64,000 nucleotides of DNA, from the NCBI RefSeq assembly GCF_026745355.1, contig NC_079206.1, forward strand, positions 42,366,224 through 42,430,223. The letters are read 5' to 3'. Below the pieces are notes generated by a model. That model saw only the letters and a program-made list of their open reading frames with translations. It was not told where the DNA came from and ran no database searches. The position numbers were made by a program, and so were the translations under genes. The stretch is from Beta vulgaris subsp. vulgaris. Lineage: Eukaryota; Streptophyta; Magnoliopsida; Caryophyllales; Amaranthaceae. Position 1 is the stretch's first letter, and each line of letters starts with the position of its first letter. Below are positions 1 to 11,600 of the stretch, in pieces.

Positions 1-3
1 TTT

Positions 4-2596
4 TGTAACACCCCCAAACCCATACACGTCTACAGCTACGTCGCATCGACTTTGGGAGTGTTACCACCGCGATGAAACGCAAGGCAGAATAAGAAAGAAC
101 GTTGCTTAAAATATTGTCTAGAAAACTGAAATGCAGCGAAAATCATCAACGACCCCTTTTCATTCAAACCACAAGCCACTTACGTAAATCCTAGAAAACC
201 CAATAGTACTTAATTCAAAATGCTTTATATTCAAAAACTAAAGACTAGCCCCTGTATGCTTGATATCATGCAGCAGCACCATTACACCTAGTCTGCTCCC
301 CATTGTAGCATTAATGGTTCATCACAGGTCAACAAACACATAATAACACATAATCAGCTATGCTGAGTACGTAATGAACCATTGAATACATATAAGCATA
401 AACAATGCACGCATGAACAATCCTAAGCATGATACTACGTTATGTTACATCCTTTAATCTTTGTTTATTTGACATCGAACGGGCACCGTCATCTTACTAG
501 AATCATACGGGCTACTGAATCCTTAATAGACAACTTGGTCTATTAGATGAAATGCAAATACGGTTTCGTTCCGTCTCACACCCATCACCTTAGTATGCAT
601 ACCCCTAAGATCGTACGGAACCTTCCGCCTACTTGAGTTATCAAAAATATAAGGACACTACTGTCGTCACAGTAGGCCTGCGTAGGAGTGTAGGACAAGT
701 CCCACACTCCCCCCATTGTTCATCACTTGTAGGGAGTCCAGCTACAAGTTATTGCCATAATTCACTTTTTAATACTGTCCATTCTTTTCATAACCACATA
801 GAGTCATTTACATGTTCTCTTAGTCATAGTACTCAAATCGTATCTCTTGTAACACTCTTGTTACATTATGGATCAGATTAATATGAGTCAATGCTCATGT
901 TCATAATACGATAGAATTACGCATTCCAATGCAACATATCAACTTCAAATTACAAACATATTACCAAACAATCTCAACAATCAAACGTTCTCTATCATGC
1001 TTCTAGGTTCCAATAGAATGAATTGCAACCTTATCATGATACTAATACTTGGGATTAAACTGGTACGCATAAGTACCTTGTAATGGAGAATTTTCGATGT
1101 ATTAACCGAACGTGCCGCTTATGAAATTGGGACCTAAACGATTAAGTAAATACTTTAGTGTTATGTCCTTGACGACTTAGTAATTCGAAATATAAACAAT
1201 AACTAGACTCATTGTTCATGAACTTCCGTTACTTTTCTATTCTAATGAGTTTAGTGTCTTTTAGGAGTCATGGTTAGTGAGCAAACTAATCTTAGTTAGT
1301 GTAATTAGTCCACTACTTTTACCAAACCAATCAAGTCAAGTGTCCAACCACGTCTTATGTCCAAAAATCTTAGGTCCAATCCAGTCTTATGTCCAAAAGT
1401 CTTATGTCCAAAAGTCAGGTTCGCATATTAAAATTGTACCTCCAACTAATAACAATAATATAATTTGTTCTGCTTCCCATCTTACTTAATTACAAACCTA
1501 AACCAGATTCTCAACTAAAATCAGAATAATAAATTAAACTAATTATACAGTCTAATTAATTACTAATTAACTTGAATTACTAATTAACTAATTACATCTT
1601 AACATAATTATGAAAACAGAATATATAATTAAACTAATATAATATATACATATTAGGTTTTATACCGCTAAACTCGCTGGCGTCAAACTCAGGCAATGAA
1701 ACTCCGGCGGCCCTCGCTCGCCACACAGCCACCCTCGACACACAACACACCCGAGCCGCAACACGCGTCACTCGTCGCGCACCACTCGACGACTTCGTCG
1801 CACACTCGTCCGCTCGTCGTGCAGATCCTCGCTCACCAAATTGCTCGCACAAAGCACTTGCACAAGTCCAGATCTGTCGCACAAACCCCACACACAGTAG
1901 CGCACGCAAAACGTACCACACTGCACAACACCCGCACAACTCTCGCACAAGCCTTCGCACCACCACTTCGTACTTGTCGCTAACCCTCGACCCTCGCAAC
2001 AGACCACCCACGACTCGATGAACCTCCCTCGCGACTTCGCACAACACGTCGCACCACCCTTCGCACATTCGTACCCTCGAACGCACACACACTCAGCCTT
2101 CACAGAATACACTCGCACAACCCACAGTTCGAACCGCCTCGTCGCTCGAACCGCCTCGTAGCTCGAACCGCTCGCCCAACCCTCGCACTTTACTTCGTCG
2201 AAGGCGACGAGAGAGACGAACAGAGGAGAGGGAGAACAACGCGAGAGATCAGAGTTTGAGAGAGAAGAAAACGACTGAGGAATGGGGAGGAGAGAGAAAT
2301 TGAGAGAGAAGGAGAGAATGAATGACGACTGAGAGGGAAGAGAGAGGGAGAGATAGGGTTTTTCTGATTTTTCTCTTCTTCTTTTCCTTTTATACTCTCC
2401 TAGTTATAAAGTGGCAACCCTAGGTCAAATGAACTCGGTTTAATCTTTTGTAAAATCCGAAATTAACTAAACCGACTCATATTATTATTATTATTCTATT
2501 CTTATTATTCTGTAAATAATACTAAAATACCTTTTTATTAACTTCTTTATATTTTCTTAATTATAACGAATTAACTCCAAAATACGAAGTATTACA
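4..2596 (-). repeat. 3' LTR of the chromovirus
   Basis: In element sense it starts TGTAATACTTCG and ends GGGGGTGTTACA, a standard TG...CA LTR with TGTAA/TTACA inverted ends. It matches 13421-16025 along its length with scattered substitutions and short indels, including a ~25-base deletion near position 134. It contains a GA-rich, leader-like stretch (about 2200-2350) and short tandem copies of a TCTTATGTCCAAAAG-type motif (about 1380-1420). Small open frames inside it have no recognisable product. Confidence 0.93.
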
Positions 2597-2612
2597 GGCT
2601 TCCCCCCTTAAA
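2597..2612 (-). other. Polypurine tract of the chromovirus
   Basis: In element sense, TTTAAGGGGGGAAGCC directly precedes the TG of the 3' LTR. This is the expected position and composition for the primer of plus-strand DNA synthesis. A second purine run, TTTTAAGGGGGAAGAA, lies about 190 bases upstream at about 2789-2804, just past the end of pol, and could act as an accessory tract. Confidence 0.8.
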
Positions 2613-2826
2613 GAAGTTTCGTCCCGAAACTTTGAGGTAGCCAGTCTTAACGACAATCTTTTTGCACTTTTAAGTCCCAAAATTTCACAAGTGTTTTCTA
2701 ACGTTCGCACAACATATAAGCAATAACTACACATAAATAACATAATTAACATACTTTAGGGTGAAAGCGCGAAATTCTATCGCATTCTTCCCCCTTAAAA
2801 GAAAAGTTACGTCCCCGTAACTCACG

Positions 2827-3150
2827 TACCTCTTGAAAAAGCTCAGGGTACTTCAGACGCATCGCATCTTCGGCTTCCCAGGTGGCTTCCTCGGTATGTT
2901 GATTTCTCCACAACACTTTGACAATTTGACGTCCTTATTCCTCGTACTCCGTACCTTGTGGTCTAGGATCTGGACAGGTTTCTCCTCATAGGACAAGGTT
3001 TCATCTAACTCGACGTTTTCAGGTTCAAGGACATGTGACTCATCAGGTACGTATCTCCGGAGTTGGGACACGTGAAATACGTTATGAACCCTTTCTAAGT
3101 CGTTGGGCAAATCTAGGCGGTAAGCGACGTTGCCAACTTTTGCCAGAATC
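2827..3150 (-). pseudogene. Integrase C-terminal tail with chromodomain (pol end)
   Basis: The frame from 3110 reads PNDLERVHNVFHVSQLRRYV, the usual end of the gypsy integrase C-terminal domain. It continues to a chromodomain-like segment with KPVQILDHK and, after a one-base shift near 2935, KVLWRNQ, EATWE and YPELFQ. The chromodomain of chromoviruses is thought to steer integration to modified histones (family knowledge). The frameshift lies inside the chromodomain, so the product would be truncated. Confidence 0.85.
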
Positions 3151-3158
3151 TCATATGG

Positions 3159-4283
3159 TCATATGAATATAGGGCTTAACTTCCCCTTTTTCCCGAATCG
3201 CATCACTCCTTTCATTGGAGACACCTTAAGCAATACTTTTTCCCCGACTTCGTAATTCTCATCCCTTCGCTTCTGATCCGCATAGGATTTTTGCCTATCC
3301 TGTGCAGCCTTAATCTTTTCTTGAATGACTCGCACCTGATCCACTGTTTCCTGAATCATCTCAGGTCCTAACACCACAGTTTCACTGATGTCGTTCCAAC
3401 ACAAAGGGCTACGCCACTTTCTCCCATACAGTGCTTCGAATGGTGTCATCTTAATACTAGCATGGAAACTGTTGTGGTATGAGAATTCTATGAGGTCCAA
3501 ATGGTCTTCCCATGATCCTTGGTATTCTAAGGCACATGCTCGCAACATGTCCTCTAAGGTCTGAATAGTTCTTTCGGTTTGACCGTTTGTAGCTGGGTGA
3601 AAGGCTGTACTCATCAATAGCTCACTACCAAATGCTTCCTGGACCTTTTTCCAGAAATTCGAAAGGAATCGCGAATCTCTATCTGATACTATACTCGTGG
3701 GTACTCCATGCAATCGAATGACATTTTTCACATAAGCCTTGGCTAAGGCTTCCATACTCCACGTATCTTTCATAGGTATGAACCTTGCTGTCTTGGTTAG
3801 TCTGTCTACTATCACCCATATGGTATTATTGCCTCCCCGACTCCTAGGTAAGGCTACAACGAAGTCCATGGATATCGAATCCCATTTCCATGTCGGAATG
3901 TCTAAAGGTTGAATCTTTCCTTGAGGTCTCTTGTGTTCACTTTTGACTTTCTGGCACGTTAGACATTTGGAAACAAACTCAGCTACTGCTCTCTTCATCC
4001 CAGGCCACCAGAACATCTTCTTGAGGTCCTTATACAACTTATCTCCCTGGGTGGACGGAATAAGTCGTGTTATGACCCTCACTCATTATCTTTGTTTCAA
4101 CTCTTCACATTTTTCACGACACCACCTACCCTTATATCGTATGCTTCCATCCTCATGGATCGCAAACCCCTCTGCTTTGCCCTCCTTAAGCTTTGCTTTG
4201 ACTCGCTCAAGCTTCACATCCCCAGGTTGACTCTCTCTTATTTCGTCTAGAAAGTTGGGCTCGATGGTTAGGGCACTCAACAA
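3159..4283 (-). pseudogene. Integrase region of the chromovirus pol
   Basis: The long frame 4082-3159 (307 codons) covers the zinc-binding region (CLTCQKVKSEH, preceded by FWWPGMKRAV) and the catalytic core. The D,D,E residues appear in SMDFVVALP, VSDRDSRF and NGQTERTIQ. After the core come FEALYGRKWRSPLCW and the GEKVLLKVSP segment of the GPY/F region. The upstream spacer (4283-4086, EPNFLDEIRESQPGD) is separated from the main frame by a TGA stop at 4086-4088. It would insert retroelement cDNA into chromosomes. This is the best preserved pol segment. Confidence 0.9.
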
Positions 4284-4442
4284 TCTTTCTACCTCCCCTT
4301 CATGAACAACTTCTATCTGGAGTCTAGAAAACTCCTCACAAAGTTTGTCGGCAACGACTAATGTATTCAGGCTATGGCTAGACTTGCGACTTAACGCATC
4401 AGCAACGACGTTGGCTTTACCCTCATGGTATGGATGTCTAAG

Positions 4443-4882
4443 TCATAGTCCTTGATGAGCTCTAACCATCTGCGCTGTCTCATTTAAGGTCTTTTGGGTG
4501 AAGATGTATTTGAGGCTTTTGTGATCAGTGAAGATTCGACAAGTCACCCCGTAAAGGTAGTGTCTCCAGATTTTTAGGGCAAATACTATTGCGGCCAATT
4601 CTAGGTCGTGTGTTGGGTAATTGACTTCATATGGCTTCAACTGCCGGAATGCATAAGCTATGACCTTCCCATTTTGCATAAGAACACAACCCAACCCATT
4701 CTTGGACGCATCACTATACAATCATATCCCTCATTCCCGTTAGGCAAGGTTAGGACAGGGGCTGATGTTAAACCCTCCTTGAGCGTTTGAAAGGCTTTCT
4801 CACTGTCCTCATTCCAGTTAAACCTACAATCCTTCTTCATCAAGTTGGTCATGGGCTTTGCTATTTTGGAGAAGTCTTTCAC
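4443..4882 (-). pseudogene. RNase H region of the chromovirus pol
   Basis: The frame 4721-4443 shows [38 protein letters not shown] and [11 protein letters not shown], giving the acidic residues of Ty3/gypsy RNase H. The frame 4882-4658 is the connection (DFSKIAKPMTNLMKK) and overlaps it after a shift. The domain normally degrades the RNA strand of the RNA/DNA hybrid during reverse transcription. Frame changes at both ends show decay. Confidence 0.87.
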
Positions 4883-5663
4883 AAACTCCTATAGTAACCG
4901 GCTAAACCCAAGAAACTTCTTATATCTGTGACATTCTTTGGGGTAGGCCATTCACTCACGGCTTTGATCTTTGCAGGATCTACTGACACACCCTCCTTGG
5001 AGACAAAGTGACCCAAAAATGACACTCTTACCAACCAAAATTCACACTTTCGAAAACTTCGCATACAGTTGGTTGTCCCTAAGTGCTTGTAAAATAACCC
5101 TCAGATGACCCTCATGTTCCTCCTTGCTCCTAGAATAGATCAGTATATCGTCTATGAACACAACGACAAATTTATCGAGGTAGGGTCGAAAAATCCTATT
5201 CATAAGGTCCATGAAAACTGCAGGTGCATTAGTTAACCCAAAAGGCATGCCGTAAACTCATAGTGGCCATATCTATTCTGAAAGGCAGTCTTAGGTATAT
5301 CATGATCAACAATCCTCAATGATGGTAACCTGACCTTAAGTCTATTTTGGAGAACATCCCGCACCCTGAAGTTGGTCACAACAAGTCATCAATCCTAGGT
5401 AAGGTACTTGTTTTTCACAGTGACATTGTTCAACTCCGATAGTCTATACACAACCTCAAACTACCATCCTTCTTTTTCACAAATAAGACGGGTGCTCCCC
5501 ATGGTGACATGCTAGGTCTAATATACCCTTTGTCTAGTAGTTCCTCTAACTGGTTTTTCAACTCGTTCATTTCTGCTGGAGCCATTCGATATGGGCCTTT
5601 TGAAATTGGCCCAGTCCCAGGTACTAGGTCAACGGTGAACTCTACATCTCTCATCGGAGGCAT
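4879..5663 (-). pseudogene. Reverse transcriptase region of the chromovirus pol
   Basis: Segments in order: [22 protein letters not shown] (from 5663), FSKIDLRSGYH (near 5340, in a broken stretch), [12 protein letters not shown] and [17 protein letters not shown] with an intact IDD catalytic pair (frame 5248-5042), then [20 protein letters not shown] and [10 protein letters not shown] (5064-4879). Several stops and shifts lie between 5430 and 5250, so no full enzyme could be made. Sequence and order fit Ty3/gypsy RT. Confidence 0.9.
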
Positions 5664-5793
5664 ACCAGGTATTTCTTCAAGAAAAACATCCTAGAACTCT
5701 CGGATTATTGGCACATCTTTAGGCCTCAACGGATCATCCTCAATTCTTCTCACCGAACACATAAATATGGGTCATCCCTTGTCTACGTAGTTC

Positions 5794-6240
5794 TTAAGTT
5801 GTAAAGCATTGATCACCTGAATCCCGGAGTTCTCGAGGTATTCTCCTATATGACACTCTTTTTCCCAAAGGATCCCTCAGTTCCACTTTTTGCGCATCGC
5901 AATCTATCTTAGCCATGTACTTCCCAAGCCAATCCATCCCCAAAATGACGTCTAGGTTCGATAAGTTAAACTCTATCAGATCAGAAGGAAAGAAACCCTC
6001 CCCTATTTTTAGTGGCACCTTTAGAAATCTTTTAGAGCAATTAACAGTCTCCCCAGACGGAATAACTATAGGCATATAAATCGACTCAGACTCGATAAAT
6101 GCTAAAGTTCTAACAGTTGAATGGGCAATAAATGACAATGATGCTCCAGAATAAAACAATACTTTAACAGGAGTGGAGTTGATAGATAATGTACCCGTGA
6201 CAACATCTCTATGAGCCTCTTCTTCTCTAGTCGTCATCAT
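5794..6240 (-). pseudogene. Aspartic protease region of the chromovirus
   Basis: A 148-codon frame contains GTLSINSTPVKVLFYSGASLSFI and VILGMDWLGKYMAKIDC, the two hallmark blocks of the Ty3/gypsy retropepsin. The active-site triad, normally D-S/T-G, reads YSG here: the codon at 6151-6153 is TAT (Tyr), so the catalytic aspartate is lost. The protease would normally cleave the Gag-Pol polyprotein. The frame starts just after the gag zinc-knuckle region, as expected. Confidence 0.88.
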
Positions 6241-7371
6241 ATACAGCTTCCCCTTGCCTTTATCTTGGGAATTGGTTGCATTGTTCCCATTAGAGATCTG
6301 ATTGTTGGTATTGGTTGAAGGCTTGGAGTAGTTAGAATTCCCATTGTAAGCACTTCCCCCATTTCCATTCCCATTTCCGTTTCCATTTCAGGGCTTGTCC
6401 CCATAATTCCCCTTCTTTTGGCCATTGGGGTTCAGTTTATTTTTCGAGTAGCACTCATATGCTCTATGTCCCATTTTCCCGCATTCTCCACATTCGACCT
6501 TGTTACCCTCACAATCTTTACCAGGATGGTTGTTAGGGCACTTTCTACACCTATACACACGCTCAGGTATGCGGTTATTGGTGTTGTTATTGCGGTTAGT
6601 GTTGTTGGGATTTGAGTTGTTGGAATTGGGTCCCTTACCGAAATTCCTTTGAGGGTTTTGATGGTTTTGGTTCCCATTATGCTTCTTCTCAAACTTTTGG
6701 ACCTCTGGGTTTGGGTTATCTTTCCGTTTCTCACCATGCTTACCCCCTTCCTCTCTCTTCCTGATGGCATAATCTAAGGAGGTGAACGTATCTCCCCCCA
6801 GTCTTCCTTGCAGGTCAAGGGTAAGCCCTAGTTCGAAATGTGAGGCTTTAGCTTCCTCAGTAGGTGTTATCTCAAGGGCAAATCTCATCAGCTCAATGAA
6901 TTTCCAGTAGTACTCCTCAACAGACAGAGTCCCTTGTTCAAACATCATAAATTCCTGGGCTTTCTGCTTCTTAAGGTATGGAGGGTAATATTTGTCCCTT
7001 AAGGCCTTTTTGAAGGTTTCCCACCCAAAACCAGGCTGATTCAGTAGGTTGTCCTTAGCTTGGGTTCACCAGAAATGGGCATCTCCCTAAAGGTAGTAGC
7101 TAGCTAAGGGTACAGTTTTCTCATCAGGGTAGGATAGGGTGAAGAAAAGTTTATCGAATTCCCCAACCTAGTTTTTTAATTCCTCGGGTCCCCTTTTCTC
7201 CTTTAGTATAAGTGGGTTTCTACGGGCAACCTTCTCAGATAGATCCCCATCACGGTTGTGACCTTGGGCTAGGTTGGCAGTGATTTGCACCAAGTCACGT
7301 ATCGATTGCTCGATATTCAGAGAGGTTTCAGGTGTGCCTCTCGCCGAACCATTCTGCGCTGAAAATAACAT
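6237..7371 (-). pseudogene. Gag of the chromovirus (capsid and zinc knuckles)
   Basis: The frame 6948-6388 carries the retrotransposon gag core (FMMFEQGTLSVEEYYWKFIE, LGLTLDLQGRL), an Asn-rich linker, and two zinc-knuckle-like motifs: CRKCPNNHPGKDC and CGECGKMGHRAYEC. Upstream, 7371-7168 gives SLNIEQSIRDLVQITANLAQ. The joining stretch 7167-6949 encodes the expected DAHFW/LRDKYYPPYLKKQKA blocks but with in-frame stops. Gag normally forms the virus-like particle and binds RNA. The segment after 6388 (frame 6425-6237) is a Met/Gly/Thr-rich linker to protease in another frame. Confidence 0.87.
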
Positions 7372-7700
7372 AATAGCTATTTCAGTGACTTACACATAAT
7401 CTTTAATTCATTTAACGATTACACATTGTGCATATAACCAGTTATTGCGAACAAATATTAAGTCTTTACTGACTTGCACTACAATCATCTTAAATAAGAT
7501 GCCAGAATCAATAATAAAGAATAACACCATGTACTATTATTGAAAATGAAAATTTAATGTTTGTAAAGAAATACCATATATATATATAAATAACTAAGTA
7601 ACGTTACTCACTATTCGGCATGCAAGCCTTATTAACACTGATGTATAAATACGACAAAAATAATACAAAAGTTCTAATCCTAAATATGTGACTAGAGGAA
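7372..7700 (-). other. Non-coding gap ahead of gag, possible intron
   Basis: No open frame spans this AT-rich stretch. In element sense it contains a donor-like GTGAGTAACG (near 7600) and an acceptor-like TTATTTTCAG directly before CGCAGAATGG, where the gag frame opens (about 7362). Removing it would bring the acidic ORF region close to gag. Splicing is inference only. Confidence 0.4.
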
Positions 7701-8135
7701 CTATGGACTATGGCGGGGAGCTTCATCCTCTGATTCAGGATCCTCTATCACTTCTTCCACGTCAATTTCATCCGCATTAGGCTCGTCGTCCTCAATGGGT
7801 ATATGTTCCAGTAGGGGTTCTCGGTCTTCCATGGGTTCTTCTTCCTCAATGGGATCCTCTTCCTCAATGGGATCCTCTTCCTCAACAAGTTCCTCTTCCT
7901 CAACAGGTTCCTCTTCCTCAATGGGTATGTCTTCTAATGGGGGTGGTTCCTCATCCTCATTTTCCCCATCTAATACCGGTGCAGCATGATCCCTGTCAAC
8001 TACTACGATAAAGGTCCTATTGTTCCTCTCATCATCAGAGACGTAGGTGATGGTTTTAAGGTTTTGGTAGCTCTCAGGTACTATCTCGTCCTCAAACGCT
8101 TGGTATCTTGGCCTCTTTGCAACTCTAGGTGGCAT
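7701..8135 (-). CDS. Acidic ORF ahead of gag in the chromovirus
   Basis: A 144-codon frame starting MPPRVAKRPRYQAFEDE. The basic start resembles the N-terminus of many Tekay-type Gag proteins (MPPR-). It is followed by DRDHAAPVLDGENEDEEPPP and a run of degenerate PIEEEEPVEEEE-type repeats ending EDEAPRHSP. Its ATG directly follows the stop codon of the ORF at 8597-8136 (CCATAAATG). It is on the same strand as gag and separated from it by the gap 7372-7700. It could be the Gag N-terminus, in a first exon, or a separate accessory protein. I know of no function for it. Confidence 0.5.
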   Translation of the reverse strand: MPPRVAKRPRYQAFEDEIVPESYQNLKTITYVSDDERNNRTFIVVVDRDHAAPVLDGENEDEEPPPLEDIPIEEEEPVEEEELVEEEDPIEEEDPIEEEEPMEDREPLLEHIPIEDDEPNADEIDVEEVIEDPESEDEAPRHSP

Positions 8136-8597
8136 TTATGGTTTAGGTTTGACCCTTGGGTTCTCAGAACTCCCATCAACAACCCTAGCTCCCGAACTTT
8201 CCCCCACATAATAGGTTCTTCGGGCTGATGCTGATGAAGTAGAAGGGTTTAGACCTCTCGTCTCACGAATCCTCCACTCATTCTCGCAGTATTTGAGGTC
8301 AACTAGGAAATGTTTTTCAGTAGGAAGGTTTGGGTGCCAGTAGGTATGCTTCTCTCTGTTAAAATTTCCCTCTTCGGTCCACATATCTCCATACCTACGA
8401 TGAACGAATCGATAAGGCTCTATGTCTGGGACATACCGAAGCATAAAGTGTATCCTAGAACACTCAGACTTTAACCACTGCTCCCCTTGCATGATTCTAT
8501 AATCCATGGCAGCCCTCATCTTATGAGCCCAAACATCCCAATCCTCCCCTATTGGTTGTTTCATCAGATAATCCTTAGAACCTATGTCGTGAACCAT
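8136..8597 (-). CDS. Unrecognised 153-codon ORF upstream of gag
   Basis: The frame begins with ATG immediately after an acceptor-like TTTTCGCAG and encodes a Trp/Tyr/Arg-rich protein: DWDVWAHKMRAAMDYRIMQG, FMLRYVPDIEPYRFVHRRYG, then a Ser/Pro-rich tail. I recognise no domain. It abuts the acidic ORF with no spacer and the CACTA insertion lies ten bases upstream of its ATG, so earlier exons may lie beyond 12944. It is inside the chromovirus, on its sense strand, before gag, where ordinary chromoviruses carry no separate gene. It may be a captured host fragment or a lineage-specific leader ORF. Confidence 0.45.
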   Translation of the reverse strand: MVHDIGSKDYLMKQPIGEDWDVWAHKMRAAMDYRIMQGEQWLKSECSRIHFMLRYVPDIEPYRFVHRRYGDMWTEEGNFNREKHTYWHPNLPTEKHFLVDLKYCENEWRIRETRGLNPSTSSASARRTYYVGESSGARVVDGSSENPRVKPKP

Positions 8598-8607
8598 CTG
8601 CGAAAAT

Positions 8608-11600
8608 CACTACTACATTTTCTAACAAAGGCAACAACATTAAAATAGCTAATGCGACGATCTAATAGATGTCATTGCAATAGATGGGTCTAGCGCAACG
8701 ACTCGTAAGAATTTAGATTAATATGACGGGCTATGGCAATGACTGATGTAAGATCATTGCGCTAGTTTGATCTATGGCAACGGTAATGAATATGTCGTTG
8801 CAATAACTACCTCAAATTATACTCCTTGTCCTGTTAGAATAATTTATGGCAACGACAATATATTGTCGTTGCAATAGCTACCTCAATCTCTATTCTTCAT
8901 CACATAAGGAAAACCTATGGCAACGATATCTTGATTTAATGAATTGTGCGTGCCTCTAAGGCCAACAAAGCATTAGTGTTTCCCTCGTATTTTTTCACTA
9001 AATTTCAAACCCTTATGTCAGTTTTTTACGCAGCAGCTCTATTGCTCATTTGCTCCTCCTAGTCGTGCCCTAACCTCCCTTCAATCGATCACCTTGTCAT
9101 CTTTTTCCCCATTAAAGTGTAACCCACAAAATCAAAGTTCGAATCCCTAAGATACTATTGAAATTCCCTACACAAGCTGCAAATTCAACCTCATGAAATC
9201 CTGAATGATTAGCAGCGCATTGTTGTGATAGGAGCGAATTTTCGTGATTAGCAGCGACTGAGAAGAGTGAATTATGATTAGCAGCAATGAAGAAGGCTAG
9301 ATTGTGATTATTAGCAGCAAAATTAACAAGGTAAATTGTTCAAATATGTGAATTTAACTTGAGTTGCCATTATTTTTAATAAGTTTCTTTAGTTTCACCA
9401 TGTATTATATGAACTCTTGAATTTCAATTCAGTTTCAAGAAAACAATTTCAGAATCTTTAATTTCAAAATTCTGATATGGTGATCGAGTAGTCTATTATC
9501 CCAATTCGTGTCTAGGCATAATTGAACCATTAGTGCATGTTAAAATTGGGTAGTGGTCTTATGGAACTTTATTTAAGAAGTTCCTGGACATTATGGTTTG
9601 CAAAAATGCTTGAAAATCATAATAGAACTTGTTACTTAATAGTAGTAGTAGTAGATTAGAACTAGCAACTGTTGTTACTTTGAGTTAATGATCAATCAGG
9701 ATTTATGAAGTATGAACAACAAAACCATTCTATGTATTAGTCATAGGCATTACCAATGGTCACAAATGTTTCAGATCATTTAACATGACTATGTATATGT
9801 TATTCAGATCCAAGTAGAGATTTTAGGTTCACTTTTGAACCCTTTGCTATAAATAATACTTAAGTTACTCAAACTCTTCACTTACACTCCAACATAAATA
9901 TGACACTTGGACCCTTCATTTCAGGTCGTAACCTTGTAAGTTTTTTCATAACATAACCGAGTTTGACACTTACACAACGATCGTGTCCTACATGAGTACT
10001 TGAGTGCAATTAACATAGGATTATACGACGAATGAATGCTCCTAGATCATGGCAACCTTCTAAAGTATTTAGGTGGACAAGGGGGGACCCAAAAGGGTTT
10101 GCTCCTCTTGTTAGTGGTGTCAAGTTTACATGATAGTTTTAAGATAGTGGTTCAGATTAGTGTAGAGCCATAAGTTCCTACTCATTGTAAATCTGTAATG
10201 TTAAGTTCTTTCTGTATCTAGTCTTCACTTATATGTCTCAGTTGCGTGTGTATATTGTGTCTTTATGACATATTGTATTATTCAACAATGATTGAAATCT
10301 GAAAGCACTCCAACCAGAAGAGATCATAACAGATTATGAAGATTGGTGGCGTCTACAGGACATAAAAATAAGACATTTCATCAAAATATAAGCAATCTAG
10401 AATAGTAATTTGTTTCAAAACAACAACTTTAAAGGGGGACTTCAGTTATTTCATTGTTCCTTAAACTCATGTGTCTCCACTCTCCTACAAATCCATGCAA
10501 CCTGGCCTGTATCTCTATACCAGTCAATATCCTATATCCTTGTAGGCTTGTAGATACAATCATATACCAAGTTGGTATATTTATTCAGTTAGTTTAGCCA
10601 AGGGTATAGAGTGCTAGTTGCACCTATATATTTTAATCCCCCCATTGTTTCATTGTTTGAAAAAGATACAATTTTCAATTGAAAGAAAGTAGTTGATACG
10701 TAGAATAAGAAGATAGCACATTAATCTTGTGCTTTTCTCCAAGATTACAACAATTAATGAAATCATTGTCCATGGATTGATTAATGTAATTTCTTTACAC
10801 TGTTTATCTGCTTTGTGTACTCTGCATTATAAAAGAGTTGTGTTGGTAACCTTCTGTATGGAATTATGTGTTGTCTCTGAGATTTTATTATATGCCCTCA
10901 CCTTCTAAGAATGTCTTCATCACCTTATTCTCCACTCTTGGTGTCCAAACAATGTTAGTTATTGTAAGAGAGTAGCAAACAAGGGTGCTAATAAATCACG
11001 TCCAAAAATTTGACACCCTCATCTATCAAGAAATATTCATATTATAATCAGTTGTATATATACATATGAATCTAAACATGGATGAACTTTCAAAATCAAA
11101 TATGAACTTCTCCAAGATAGAAGTAGAAATACATTCAAATACTATCCCAACCCCTCAAAATTTACAAGACCTTCATCATAGTACCCAGAAGCGGTTGGGA
11201 TATACCCTTCACGTTAACATATCTAATTGTAAGTGAAGGTATCTTGAGAAATTTAAGTATAAGCGGTGGGCTTTTGGTAGCTTTCTAGTAACCCCCTTAA
11301 ATCTATCCATACTTCAAGTTCGGTGGCATTGTTGTGGATTTCCCTTTGATACCATGAAGTAAAGCATAGGATTCATCCTATATCGCTGATATTGAATGGA
11401 TTCTACTTTGACCTTGTTTTTTCTTGTCGTTCTTCTCCATCAAAAACCATCCATAGCCCATATGCAGCCTTCATTATACCTCATTTTCCTCTGCTACCTT
11501 TCCATTTTCCATCTATAATGAGCGTGTGTTGCATCTCCTTGTCACTCGAATGTGTACTCCAGCTGTTGGTCCACCATTTTTGCTTTACTATTGTGTCTCT

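Noticed and set aside
1634..2118. Cys/Arg-rich ORFs in the chromovirus LTR (also 15143-15732)
   Set aside because: They lie in the GC-rich LTR leader, are not frame-conserved between the two LTRs, and have no recognisable domain.
7795..7989. Ser/Gly-rich plus-strand ORF
   Set aside because: It is the mirror of the acidic repeats of the minus-strand ORF at 7701-8135.
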